This document shows positions 26,355-38,274 of a stretch of 64,000 bases of DNA, piece after piece. Positions within the stretch are counted from its first letter, which is position 1; the number at the start of each line of letters is the position of its first letter. The stretch comes from Bog-473 sp035534235 (lineage in GTDB: Bacteria > Actinomycetota > Acidimicrobiia > Acidimicrobiales > RAAP-2), in the NCBI GenBank assembly GCA_035534235.1, contig DATLSH010000047.1:1-64000 (forward strand), in the 5' to 3' direction. The position numbers and the translations under genes were made by a program. Under the pieces are notes generated by a model. It was not told the DNA's origin, searched no databases, and saw only the letters and a program-made list of their open reading frames with translations.

Positions 26355-27292
26355 TCGCCTGCCTTTCGCCGCGCCGACGCCCGCACCTCGGACACCGAAG
26401 TTCTGTTCTTACGGCACCATCGCGCCGTCTCCTTGAGCACCTTCCAGGGTGCCCGCGGGTCACGGAAGGTGGCGGTTCCCACCTGCACCGCATCCGCACC
26501 CGCCATGAGGAGCTCCACCGCGTGGATACCGGAGGCGACGCCCCCGACACCGACGATGGCGGCGTCGGGAAAGGCCGCTCGGCACTCCCACACCGCCCGC
26601 ACCGCCACGGGGTGCAGCACCTCGCCAGAGAGCCCACCGCCCCCGGCGCCGAGCACCGGCTGGCCGGTGCTGACGTCCAGCGCCAGGCCGAGCAGGGTGT
26701 TGACCAGGGTCAGGCCCGCCGCTCCCCCGGCCAGGGCCGCGGCGGCGATCTCCTGCAGGTCAGTCACGTTGGGGCTCAATTTGGCCCACCGGGGCAGCCC
26801 GCACTCGGTCGCCGCCATCACTTCGGACGTGGCCGAAGCGGAGTGGGCGAACATGCGCGAACGATCCTCGACGTTGGGGCAACTCACGTTCACCTCCACG
26901 GCGACAATGGGCGACCCCGCGGCCACAACCGGCGCCAGCGCCGTCGCCGCCGCTGCGTAGTCATCTACCGAGCGCCCCCAGATGCTCACGACCACCCGAG
27001 CCCCCGAAGCGGTCAGCGCGGGGAGGTCGTGCTCCAGCCAGGCCTCTAGGCCGGGTCCCTGCAGCCCCACACTGTTGAGCATGCCGGCACCAACCTCTTG
27101 CACGCGCGGGGCGGGATTGCCCGGCCATGGCCGCATCGAAAGCGACTTGACGACTACGGCGCCGAGGTTGCTGAGGTCGCCGTAGTCGGAGAGCTCGGTC
27201 CCGTGGCCTGATGTTCCCGAAGCCGTCATGATGGGATTGGGAAGGCTGACCGACCCCACCTGCGTTGTCAGATCGACCGATGGCCGGCTCAC
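26351..27292 (-). CDS. pyrD: Dihydroorotate dehydrogenase, class 1B-like
   Basis: 313 residues. FMN-dependent TIM barrel with LPNPIMTASGTSGHG, the catalytic Cys in EVNVSCPNVED, AKLSPNVTDL, and the FMN-phosphate site VGVGGVASGIHAVELLMAGA. The sequence is of the class 1B (PyrD-B) type, which normally pairs with the iron-sulfur flavoprotein PyrK to use NAD+. No pyrK lies next to it; carB precedes it by 30 bp. Confidence 0.93.
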   Translation of the reverse strand: MSRPSVDLTTQVGSVSLPNPIMTASGTSGHGTELSDYGDLSNLGAVVVKSLSMRPWPGNPAPRVQEVGAGMLNSVGLQGPGLEAWLEHDLPALTASGARVVVSIWGRSVDDYAAAATALAPVVAAGSPIVAVEVNVSCPNVEDRSRMFAHSASATSEVMAATECGLPRWAKLSPNVTDLQEIAAAALAGGAAGLTLVNTLLGLALDVSTGQPVLGAGGGGLSGEVLHPVAVRAVWECRAAFPDAAIVGVGGVASGIHAVELLMAGADAVQVGTATFRDPRAPWKVLKETARWCRKNRTSVSEVRASARRKAGE

Positions 27293-27322
27293 CGAAACCC
27301 CCCGTTCACTGCGGTCCCCGGC

Positions 27323-30628
<3,306 letters not shown>

Positions 30629-30651
30629 GGTGGCGTCCCCTCTCCCTTGCC

Positions 30652-31752
30652 TCAGCGCACTCTGCCGCGGGCGGGTTGCGCCTCCATCAGGTGGAGGAAC
30701 TCCCCGAAGAGATAGCGGGCGTCATGGGGGCCCGGTGCCGCTTCGGGGTGGTACTGCACAGAAAAGGCATTGGCCTTGAGTGAGCGGAACCCCTCAATGA
30801 CCCCATCGTTGAGATTGACATGCGTGACCTCGGCGTCGGGAACGGAGCCGGAGGCCACGGCGTAGTTGTGGTTCTGGCTGGTGATCTCCACCACGCCGGT
30901 GGACAGGCGCTGGACGGGATGGTTCGCACCGTGGTGGCCGAAAGGGAGCTTGTAGGTCGCGCCGCCCAGTGCTCTGGCCAGCACCTGATGACCGAGGCAG
31001 ATCCCGAAGATGGGGACCCTCCCGACCAGGTCGGCGACGGTTCCGGTGGGTCCCGCCAGCGCGGCGGGGTCGCCGGGCCCGTTGGAGAGGAAGACGCCGT
31101 CGGGATTCAGCGAGAGCACCTCGGCCGCCGAAGTGCCGGCCGGCACCACGGTGACGGTACCCAGCGCGGCCAGCTGGCGCACCATGGTGGCCTTCACGCC
31201 GAAGTCGAAGGCGACGATGCGCAGGTCACCCTCCCCGTAGGTGGTCGCGGTGGCTGTAGTGACCCCCGAGACCAGATCCATGCCGTCGGTACCGCGCGCC
31301 GACCTGGCTGCAGCCCGCAGCTCCCCTTCGGGGGCGGTGCCGAAGGCGCAAGGCATGGCCCCGGCGTCGCGCACATGGCGGGTGAGGCGTCGGGTGTCCA
31401 CTCCGGTCATGGCGGGTACGCCGTGACGGACCAGGAACGGCTCCAGCCCTTCGGTGGAGCGCCAGTTCGAAGGTGCGGTGCTCAGGTCGCAGACCACGAT
31501 CCCCGAGCAGCGCGGCAACGCCGCCTCGTCGTCGTCGGCGTTGGTGCCGTAATTGCCGATGTGGGTGCTGGTGAAGGACACGATCTGTCCGGCGTACGAC
31601 GGGTCGGTGATCACCTCCTGGTACCCGCTCATGGCGGTGTTGAACACCAGCTCGCCCGTGGCGATCGGGCGTGCCGCTCCTGCCGCCTCCCCGGTGAAGA
31701 CGGTGCCATCCGCGGTCACCAGCAGAGCCGGCGGGCGCGCATTCTCCCTCAA
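30652..31752 (-). CDS. carA: Carbamoyl-phosphate synthase small (glutaminase) subunit
   Basis: 366 residues. N-terminal CPSase_sm domain (GTVFTGEAAG, FNTAMSGYQEVITDPSYAGQ), then a class I glutamine amidotransferase with the nucleophile Cys in GICLGHQVLA and the His-Glu pair of QYHPEAAPGP. The start is TTG at 31752, overlapping the pyrC stop (TTGA), with GGGGAGG 7 nt upstream; no other start fits the family N-terminus. Confidence 0.95.
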   Translation of the reverse strand: MRENARPPALLVTADGTVFTGEAAGAARPIATGELVFNTAMSGYQEVITDPSYAGQIVSFTSTHIGNYGTNADDDEAALPRCSGIVVCDLSTAPSNWRSTEGLEPFLVRHGVPAMTGVDTRRLTRHVRDAGAMPCAFGTAPEGELRAAARSARGTDGMDLVSGVTTATATTYGEGDLRIVAFDFGVKATMVRQLAALGTVTVVPAGTSAAEVLSLNPDGVFLSNGPGDPAALAGPTGTVADLVGRVPIFGICLGHQVLARALGGATYKLPFGHHGANHPVQRLSTGVVEITSQNHNYAVASGSVPDAEVTHVNLNDGVIEGFRSLKANAFSVQYHPEAAPGPHDARYLFGEFLHLMEAQPARGRVR

Positions 31753-33071
31753 CGCTGCGCCTCCCCGTCCATCACGACCGGCTCGCCCCGCAGCACCGTG
31801 TGGCGCACGGCGCCGGCGAAGGTCCGCCCGGCGTAGGGCGTGTTGCGGCTCCGGCTGGCCAGTCGGTCCGCCTCCACCAGGGTCGAAGCCGAGGGGTCGA
31901 ACACGCACAGGTTGGCCGTGGCCCCCTCCTCGACCGGTCCACCGTGCGCACTGTGCCCGGCCACCCGGGCGTCGGTCACCCGCAGTCGGGCGATGGCTGC
32001 CGGCTGCACGCTCATGAGGGCGAAGATGCGCCCGGGGCTCAGCTGGGGTGACAGCACCTCCCAGGCGATGGGCAGTGCCGTCTGCAAGCCCAGCATCCCC
32101 GGCGGCGCCTGGTCGAAAGGGACGTCCTTGGACTCGGGCGCGTGTGGCGCGTGGTCGGTGGCGATGGCGTCAATGGTGCCGTCGCACAGGCCGGCCACCA
32201 CGGCGGCCACGTCCTCTCCGGTGCGCAGCGGTGGGTTCACCTTGAACACCGGGTCGTACCCCTCGACCTCGGCATGGGTGAGCAGCATGTGGTGCGGCGC
32301 CGCTTCGGCCGTCACGGGCAGGCCTTCCGTCTTCGCCCGGCGCACCAGCTCGACGGAGCCGGCCGTCGAGAGGTGGAGGAAGTGGAGCGGGGCGCCGGTG
32401 AGGCGCACCAGTTGGATGTCGCGAGCCACCATCGACTCCTCCGCCGCGGCCGGTATGCCGGGGAGTCCCAACCGGCTGGACCAGCATCCCTCGTGCATGG
32501 CGCCGCCACCGGCGAGGCATTCGTCCTCGCAGTGCTGGGCCAGGGTGACTCCGAGGCCCCTGGCGTAGTCCAGCGCACGCCGCATGAGCGCCCCGTCCTG
32601 CACCCCCGTGCCGTCGTCGGTGAAGAGATGCACCCCGAGTGCGGCGAGCTCGCCCAGGGGGGCGAGGGCGGAGCCGGCCCGCCCGACGGTGATGGCTCCG
32701 GCCACGGCCACCTCGGCCAGGGCGTCGCGGCCCAGCGCCAGCACGTCGCGGGCCACGCCGGCCGAATCGATGGCCGGTTCGGTATTGGGCATGGCCACCA
32801 CGGCGGTGTACCCGCCCAGCGCGGCCGCCCGGGTGCCGCTCTCGACGGTCTCTGCTTCCTCCCGGCCGGGTTGGCGCAAATGGGTGTGCAGGTCCACCAG
32901 ACCGGGACCGACGAGGCAACCCTGAGCGTTGAGCACCATGGCCCCCGATGGCGCCTCGATGGAGTCGGCCACCTCCACGATGGTGGAACCACCGATGGCG
33001 ACGTCCTGGCGCCGCACGCCTTCTGGGCCCACCACCGAACCGCCCCGGATGATCAGGGTGGCCTCAGCCAT
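31749..33071 (-). CDS. pyrC: Dihydroorotase
   Basis: 440 residues. Class I (amidohydrolase) dihydroorotase. Metal motif VDLHTHLRQPG, MPNTEPAID, QHCEDECL, HFLHLSTAGSVELVR, and catalytic Asp in IATDHAPH. Third step of pyrimidine synthesis. It overlaps pyrB by 8 bp and carA by 4 bp, in tight translational coupling. Confidence 0.95.
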   Translation of the reverse strand: MAEATLIIRGGSVVGPEGVRRQDVAIGGSTIVEVADSIEAPSGAMVLNAQGCLVGPGLVDLHTHLRQPGREEAETVESGTRAAALGGYTAVVAMPNTEPAIDSAGVARDVLALGRDALAEVAVAGAITVGRAGSALAPLGELAALGVHLFTDDGTGVQDGALMRRALDYARGLGVTLAQHCEDECLAGGGAMHEGCWSSRLGLPGIPAAAEESMVARDIQLVRLTGAPLHFLHLSTAGSVELVRRAKTEGLPVTAEAAPHHMLLTHAEVEGYDPVFKVNPPLRTGEDVAAVVAGLCDGTIDAIATDHAPHAPESKDVPFDQAPPGMLGLQTALPIAWEVLSPQLSPGRIFALMSVQPAAIARLRVTDARVAGHSAHGGPVEEGATANLCVFDPSASTLVEADRLASRSRNTPYAGRTFAGAVRHTVLRGEPVVMDGEAQR

Positions 33072-34047
33072 GGGGCACGCCTCCGGGCCACTCCCCGCCC
33101 AGGAGGAGGAAGAGAATGGCCATGCGCACGGCCACGCCGTTGGTGACCTGCTGGGTGACCACCGTCCGGGGCAGGTCCGCCACGTCCGAGGCGATCTCCA
33201 CCCCGCGCACCATCGGGCCGGGGTGCGTCACGATGGCATCGTCGCTCAGCAGGGCCACCCGGCGGGCCGTGAGGCCCCACCCGGCGGTGTATTCGCGCAG
33301 GCTGGGCACGAAGGAACCGCTCCCCCGCTCGGACTGCAGCCGCAGGAGCGAGACGACATCGGCCCCGGCCAACGCGGCGTCGAAGTCCGGTGCCACCGTG
33401 ACGGGCCAACCCTCGAGGGAAGGCGGCAGGAGGCTTCCGGGTGCGGCCAGGGTGACGTGTGCTCCCAGGGCGGTGTAGGCCAGTATCTCGGAGCGGGCCA
33501 CCCGGCTGTGGCGGATATCGCCGACGATCAGCACGCGCAGACCCTCGAAGCAGTCGATGCCCAGTTCCTCGGGGGCCGCCCCCTTGCGCTCGGCCAGGAC
33601 CTGGCGCACGGTGAAGCAGTCGAGGAGCGCCTGCGTCGGGTGCTCGTGCCACCCGTCCCCCGCGTTGATCACCCGGGCCCGGGTGACCCAGCGCGCCACC
33701 TGGTGCGGTGCGCCCGACGAGGCGTGGCGGACGATCAGCGCGTCAATCCCCATGGCCTCGACCGTCTCGACGGTGTCGCGCAGGGACTCGCCCTTCTTGA
33801 CCGAGGAATTCGCCACGGCGAGGGAGAGCACGTCGGCCGAGAGGCGCTTGGCCGCCGTCTCGAACGAGAGCCGGGTGCGGGTCGACTCCTCGAAGAAGAG
33901 CGTGGCCACCACCTTGCCGCGGAGCGTCGGTACCTTGGGCATGGAGCGCCGTTCGACCTCGGCGAACGCCTCGGCCACCCGCAGGACCTCGGCGATGCCA
34001 TCGATCCCGAGGTCGGCGACGGAGAGGAGGTGATGGGGCCGGGTCAC
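33064..34047 (-). CDS. pyrB: Aspartate carbamoyltransferase catalytic subunit
   Basis: 327 residues from GTG 34047. Carbamoyl-phosphate loop FFEESTRTRLSFETAAKRLS, GDGWHEHPTQALLDCFT, VGDIRHSRVARS and HPGPMVRGVEI are all intact. No pyrI regulatory subunit is present. The GTG overlaps the pyrR stop (GTGA) and has GGAGG 5 nt upstream, which decides it over an in-frame ATG at 34071. Confidence 0.95.
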   Translation of the reverse strand: MTRPHHLLSVADLGIDGIAEVLRVAEAFAEVERRSMPKVPTLRGKVVATLFFEESTRTRLSFETAAKRLSADVLSLAVANSSVKKGESLRDTVETVEAMGIDALIVRHASSGAPHQVARWVTRARVINAGDGWHEHPTQALLDCFTVRQVLAERKGAAPEELGIDCFEGLRVLIVGDIRHSRVARSEILAYTALGAHVTLAAPGSLLPPSLEGWPVTVAPDFDAALAGADVVSLLRLQSERGSGSFVPSLREYTAGWGLTARRVALLSDDAIVTHPGPMVRGVEIASDVADLPRTVVTQQVTNGVAVRMAILFLLLGGEWPGGVPHG

Positions 34048-34613
34048 TTGTCCTCCAGCGTCCCGATCCATACGCCATCGTCGCCGACGTCGACCATCTC
34101 CTCGCGGCGGGTGGGCAGGTTCTTGCCCACGAAGTCGGGGCGGATGGGCAGCTCGCGGTGGCCCCGGTCGATCATCACGGCCAGCTGGACGGACCGGGCC
34201 CGCCCGAAGTCGTTCAGGGCGTTGAGCGCGGCCCGGATGGTCCGCCCGGTGAAGAGGACGTCGTCGACCAGGACCACCACCTTGCCGGTGAGGTCGCCCT
34301 GGATGTCGGTGACCGCCTCGGGCAGCACCGGGCGCAGGCCGATGTCGTCACGATAGAAGGCCACATCGAGGCTGCCCAGTTCGATGTCGGCTCGCTCAAT
34401 CTGGCGGAGCGCCTCCGCCATGCGGGTGGCCAGGGGCACGCCGCCCGTCTGCAACCCCACCAGGACGATGCCCTCGACCCCGCCGTTGCGCTCGACAACC
34501 TCGTGGGCCATGCGCGTGAGTGCACGCTGCACTGCTGGGGCATCGAGCACCTGGGAGTGGGCCACGAACACGCCCCCGAGGGGTCGCGTGTGACTGCGTT
34601 CGCGTTCGGCCAC
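34044..34613 (-). CDS. pyrR: Pyrimidine operon regulator / uracil phosphoribosyltransferase
   Basis: 189 residues from GTG 34613, with GGAGG 4 nt upstream. The PRPP motif is VVVLVDDVLFTGRTIRAAL. PyrR binds pyr mRNA when UMP is high and lowers operon expression; it also has some uracil phosphoribosyltransferase activity. It heads pyrR-pyrB-pyrC-carA-carB-pyrD-pyrF, and its own leader holds a consensus PyrR-binding hairpin. An upstream in-frame GTG (34649) lies inside that hairpin and is less likely. Confidence 0.93.
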   Translation of the reverse strand: MAERERSHTRPLGGVFVAHSQVLDAPAVQRALTRMAHEVVERNGGVEGIVLVGLQTGGVPLATRMAEALRQIERADIELGSLDVAFYRDDIGLRPVLPEAVTDIQGDLTGKVVVLVDDVLFTGRTIRAALNALNDFGRARSVQLAVMIDRGHRELPIRPDFVGKNLPTRREEMVDVGDDGVWIGTLEDK

Positions 34614-34625
34614 TGCTCCTCCGGT

Positions 34626-34656
34626 CCGTGTGAGCCTCACGGGACTCACTTCACGG
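34626..34656 (-). promoter_or_regulatory. PyrR-binding RNA hairpin in the pyr leader
   Basis: The minus-strand RNA contains AGUCCCGUGAGGCU, an exact match to the PyrR recognition consensus ARUCCNGNGAGGYU, closed by a GUGAG/CUCAC stem (34630-34649) and an outer CCG/CGG pairing. The pyrR ribosome site GGAGG follows within 10 nt. No terminator or antiterminator is visible, so PyrR-UMP binding would most simply block ribosome access. Confidence 0.75.
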
Positions 34657-34666
34657 TCAGATCAAG

Positions 34667-34672
34667 ATGTTA
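34667..34672 (-). promoter_or_regulatory. Possible -10 element (TAACAT) of the pyr operon
   Basis: TAACAT lies 10 nt upstream of the PyrR hairpin in the 88-bp nusB-pyrR gap; transcription from here would include the whole hairpin. No -35 consensus is seen 17 nt upstream. Confidence 0.4.
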
Positions 34673-34701
34673 GCGCGCCGGGCGGCGGGTGATGGGCGGA
34701 A

Positions 34702-35139
34702 TCAGGTGGCGCGCAGGTCGGGGGCGATGGCCGAGAGGATGCCGTTGACGAAGGAGCCCGATTCGTCGGTGGAGTAGGCCTTGACCAGCTCGACCGCCTC
34801 GTCGATCACCACGGCCAGGGGTGGGCCGTCGCGGTCGAGTAGCTCGGCCACTGCCAGGCGCAGCACGATGCGGTCGATGACCGCCATGCGCTCGAGAGGC
34901 CAGGCGACGGAGGCCGCCGTGATGCGCCGGTCGGCCTCGGTCCGGGTGGCTGCCGCACCCTGCAGGAGGGTGCGCACATAGGCGTCGGGTGGGACCGGGA
35001 GCCCCTCAAGGATGGTGAGGGGGCTCTGCCCCTTGAGCTCGGCCTCATAGAGCAGCGAAAGCGCCCGTTCCCTCTGCTGGTGGCGCGGTGCGCCGCCCCC
35101 TGGTGCCTCCGGTGGCACCTCGGCGGGGAAGGTGGACAC
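34702..35139 (-). CDS. nusB: Transcription antitermination protein NusB
   Basis: 145 residues, all-helical family length. RERALSLLYEAELKG near the N-terminus, VIDRIVLRLAVAELL and the C-terminal VVIDEAVELVKAYSTDESGSFVNGIL block are diagnostic. NusB with NusE binds boxA RNA during rRNA transcription. It starts 4 nt after efp; efp-nusB adjacency is a common arrangement. Confidence 0.94.
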   Translation of the reverse strand: MSTFPAEVPPEAPGGGAPRHQQRERALSLLYEAELKGQSPLTILEGLPVPPDAYVRTLLQGAAATRTEADRRITAASVAWPLERMAVIDRIVLRLAVAELLDRDGPPLAVVIDEAVELVKAYSTDESGSFVNGILSAIAPDLRAT

Positions 35140-35143
35140 GGGC

Positions 35144-35704
35144 TCAAGCCCGGGTCAGGTACTCGCCGGTCCTGGTGTCGACCTTGATGGCGTCGCCGGG
35201 GTTGACGAAGAGGGGGACCTGGACCACCAATCCCGTCTGCAGGGTGGCCGGCTTGCGGGCCCCCGAGACCCGGTCCCCCTGGAAGCCCGGCTCGGTCTCC
35301 GTCACCACCAGCTCTACCGAGGCGGGCAGGTCGACCCCCACGATCTCCCCGTTGTACATCTGGAGATTCGCCTCATCACCCTCCTTGAGATAGTCGGGGG
35401 CGCTGCCCAGCGAGTCCGGTGGAGCCTGCATCTGTTCGTAGCTGGAGGTGTCCATGAAGACGTAGTCGGCCCCGTCCCGGTAGAGGAACTGCATGTCCCT
35501 TTTGTCGATGATGGCCTGGTCGAGCTTCTCGTCGGCCCGGTACGTGCGCTCGATCACCGCGCCGCTGCGCAGGTTCTTGAGCTTGGTGCGCACGAATGCA
35601 CCGCCCTTGCCCGGCTTCACGTGCTGGAACTCGACCACGTTGAAGAGGCCCTCGGGCAGGTTGAGGCTCATGCCGTTCTTGAGGTCGTTAGTGGAGACTG
35701 CCAT
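35144..35704 (-). CDS. efp: Elongation factor P
   Basis: 186 residues. KOW-like N-domain followed by two OB domains. The modification-loop lysine is Lys33 in KPGKGGAFVR; YKxG-type closing motifs are replaced by the usual YNGEIVGVDLPASVEL of the family. It relieves ribosome stalling at polyproline, plausible for this proteome given the Pro-rich tails in IF-3 and the DUF1844 protein. The start lies inside the pepQ 3' end (17-bp overlap). Confidence 0.95.
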   Translation of the reverse strand: MAVSTNDLKNGMSLNLPEGLFNVVEFQHVKPGKGGAFVRTKLKNLRSGAVIERTYRADEKLDQAIIDKRDMQFLYRDGADYVFMDTSSYEQMQAPPDSLGSAPDYLKEGDEANLQMYNGEIVGVDLPASVELVVTETEPGFQGDRVSGARKPATLQTGLVVQVPLFVNPGDAIKVDTRTGEYLTRA

Positions 35705-36797
35705 GAATGTCCTTCGTGAATCGGGTGAGGGGCCGGCTGCCGTCTTCGGTCACCACCAGGGTGTCCTCGACGCGAACGCCACCGAGGCCTGGGAGGTAGA
35801 CACCGGGCTCGACGGTGACCACGAAGCCGGGAGCGAGGATAGCAGTGCCCAGTTGGCTGACCGTGGGCGCCTCGTGGATGTCGAGCCCCACGCCGTGGCC
35901 GGTGCCGTGCTCGAAGCGGTCGGCCCATCCGGCCTCGGCGATGATGGCCCGGCAGACATCGTCCACCTCCTTGGTGGCGATCCCCGGCCTCACGGCGGCG
36001 GCGCCGGCTGCCTGGGAGGCGCCTACCACGGCGAAGACCCGGGCCATGTCGCCCTCGGGCTCACCGCCGACACAGAAGGTGCGGGTCATGTCGGAGCGGT
36101 AGCCCTCGTAGGTCGCCCCGAAGTCGACCACGACCGGATCGCCCTGGCGGATGGGGCGGGAGCCCGGGCGGTGATGGGGCATGGCCGAGTTCTCACCGGC
36201 CGCCACGATGGTCTCGAATGCCACTCCTTCGGCTCCCCCGCGTCGCATGGCCGTGTCGAGCTCGAGGGCGAAGTGCTCTTCGGTCACCCCGGAGGCGAGC
36301 AGGGGGAGCACCTCGTAGAGGGCGGCGTCGGCGATGGCGGCCGCCCGCTCCATGCGGGCGATCTCCGCGGCGTCCTTGACCTCGCGCAATGCCTCGACGG
36401 CGTTGTGCGTGGGGACGAGCTCGGTCGTGTGAAGGAGGCCGGACCAGGTGATCTGTCCGGCCCAGCTGACGTTTTCGGCCTCTAGCCCCACCCGGGTGGA
36501 AGCCGAGAGAAATGCGCCGACGGACTTCTGTTGCCCGGTCAGGTTCCCGATGGCGATCTCCACTGCGGCCCCGGCGTCGCGCACCTGCTCCTCCGACTGG
36601 GTGCGGTAGCGGCCGTCGGTGGTGAGAAGGGCGCCATCGGGCGTGACCACCAGGACCCCGGCCGATCCTGCGAAACCGGTCAGGTACCGCACATTGGCCA
36701 GCGTGGTGATCAACAGCGCTTCCACTCCGGCGTCGTCGAATCCGGCCCGCAGCGCGTCCAGCCGTCCGCTGACGGACATGGGTGGCAGCGCCTTCAT
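35688..36797 (-). CDS. pepQ: M24 metallopeptidase, Xaa-Pro peptidase type
   Basis: 369 residues. N-terminal creatinase-like domain (about 1-130) and a C-terminal pita-bread domain with the five dinuclear metal ligands: the two Asp of VVDFGATYEGYRSDMTRTF, His in GHGVGLDIHEAP, Glu in VTVEPGVYL and Glu in VRVEDTLVV. The name PepQ/PepP is by similarity; such enzymes release residues ahead of proline and are often found between aroQ and efp. The start overlaps aroQ by 4 bp. Confidence 0.88.
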   Translation of the reverse strand: MKALPPMSVSGRLDALRAGFDDAGVEALLITTLANVRYLTGFAGSAGVLVVTPDGALLTTDGRYRTQSEEQVRDAGAAVEIAIGNLTGQQKSVGAFLSASTRVGLEAENVSWAGQITWSGLLHTTELVPTHNAVEALREVKDAAEIARMERAAAIADAALYEVLPLLASGVTEEHFALELDTAMRRGGAEGVAFETIVAAGENSAMPHHRPGSRPIRQGDPVVVDFGATYEGYRSDMTRTFCVGGEPEGDMARVFAVVGASQAAGAAAVRPGIATKEVDDVCRAIIAEAGWADRFEHGTGHGVGLDIHEAPTVSQLGTAILAPGFVVTVEPGVYLPGLGGVRVEDTLVVTEDGSRPLTRFTKDIHGSLH

Positions 36798-37237
36798 GAG
36801 GCTCCCTCCAGTAATTGGGCCACGGCCTCCATGGCCAGCTCGTAGGAGAGCCCACCGAAGCCGGCGATGACGCCGCTGGTCACCGGGGCCAGCACCGACG
36901 TGTGCCGGAACGGCTCGCGGCCGGCGGGATTGGAGATGTGGAGTTCTATGGCGGGGCCGGTGAAGGTGGCCACCGCGTCATGGAGCGACCACGAGGTGTG
37001 GCTAAGCGCGCCGGCGTTGATCACCAGCGCGGCGGCCCGACCGCGGGCCGCGTGGACGGCTTCGACCAGTTCCCCTTCGTGGTTGGACTGCAGGTGCTCC
37101 AGCGTCAGGCCGAGTCGCCGGGCCGCCGCTTCGGCCCGGGCCACGTGATCAGCCAGCGTGTCGGTCCCGTACACGGAGGGCTCGCGCTCGCCCAGCAGGT
37201 TGAGGTTGGGCCCCGACAGGAGCATGACGAGGCTCAC
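36794..37237 (-). CDS. aroQ: 3-dehydroquinate dehydratase, type II
   Basis: 147 residues. LLSGPNLNLLGEREPSVYG (catalytic Tyr and Arg loop), QSNHEGELVE, INAGALSHTS, and catalytic His in IELHISNPAGREPFRHTS. Third step of the shikimate pathway. Overlaps aroB by 4 bp. Confidence 0.95.
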   Translation of the reverse strand: MSLVMLLSGPNLNLLGEREPSVYGTDTLADHVARAEAAARRLGLTLEHLQSNHEGELVEAVHAARGRAAALVINAGALSHTSWSLHDAVATFTGPAIELHISNPAGREPFRHTSVLAPVTSGVIAGFGGLSYELAMEAVAQLLEGAS

Positions 37238-38274
37238 GACCGGGCTCCCATGTCTGCCAGGGTAGCGAGGACGTCGGAGGGAGCCACACCACGCACCGTT
37301 TCGACACCTCGGGGCCCGTCGAGGACGAACGTGAGGTCCTGGTGCGCCTTCTTGTCCCGCTCCATGAAGGTGACCAGCTCAGCCGCTTGGGCGCCGGGCG
37401 GCAGCTCGGAGGGGAGGTCGTAGCTGCCGACGACCCGCCGGTGCTCGGCCACTCTGTCCTCATCGATCCGACCCAGGCGCTGAGCCAGCAGGGCGGCGAA
37501 GACCAGGCCGACGGCCACAGCCTCGCCATGGCGCAGGTCCCAATCGTGACGCGACGACTGGGCCACCCCTTCCAGCGCGTGGGCCAGGGTGTGCCCGTAG
37601 TTGAGAACCATCCGCCGGTCGCCCTCTCTTTCGTCATCCGCCACCACGGCCGCTTTGATGGCTACACAGCGGGCAACCTGCTCGTCGACGCCCTGGTCTG
37701 GGTGGGGTGGCTCGCCGAGAAAGGCGTACTTGGCCATCTCTCCCCGGCCGCAGGCCCACTCACGTGGTGGCAGCGAGGACAGGGTCTCGGTGTCGCACAG
37801 CACGGCGAAGGGCTGCCAGAAGGCTCCGACCAGGTTCTTTCCTTCCGGGAGGTTGACTCCGGTCTTGCCGCCGATGGCCGCATCGACCTGGGCGAGGAGC
37901 GACGTAGCGATGTTCACGTAGGCCGTGCCCCGGTGGTAGGCGGCGGCCGTGAAGCCGGCGACATCGGTGACGATGCCACCACCTACCGCCACCACGACGT
38001 CAGCCCGGGAGAGTCCGATCTGGGTGAAGCGGCGACTCAGAGACTCCACCGTGGCCAGCGACTTGGCACCCTCGCCGTCGGGAATGGTGAAGACCTCGAA
38101 GGGAAGGCCGGGTTCAAGGCCCTCCAGCCAGCCGGCCGTCCCGATGGCCTCCTGGGTGACGATGGCTGCGGCCCGGGCGCTGGGGGGGAGGACCCGGGAC
38201 AGCTCGTGGCGCACCCCGTCGCCGATCAATACGGGATACGACCTGTCGCCCAGGTCCACCGAGAGGGCGCGCAC
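37234..38274 (-). CDS. aroB: 3-dehydroquinate synthase
   Basis: 346 residues. NAD- and metal-binding motifs GGGIVTDVAGFTAAAYHRG and DAAIGGKTGVN, with VLNYGHTLAHALE and HGEAVAVGLVFAA carrying metal-ligand histidines. Converts DAHP to dehydroquinate. Its start shares one base with the aroK stop. Confidence 0.95.
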   Translation of the reverse strand: MRALSVDLGDRSYPVLIGDGVRHELSRVLPPSARAAAIVTQEAIGTAGWLEGLEPGLPFEVFTIPDGEGAKSLATVESLSRRFTQIGLSRADVVVAVGGGIVTDVAGFTAAAYHRGTAYVNIATSLLAQVDAAIGGKTGVNLPEGKNLVGAFWQPFAVLCDTETLSSLPPREWACGRGEMAKYAFLGEPPHPDQGVDEQVARCVAIKAAVVADDEREGDRRMVLNYGHTLAHALEGVAQSSRHDWDLRHGEAVAVGLVFAALLAQRLGRIDEDRVAEHRRVVGSYDLPSELPPGAQAAELVTFMERDKKAHQDLTFVLDGPRGVETVRGVAPSDVLATLADMGARS

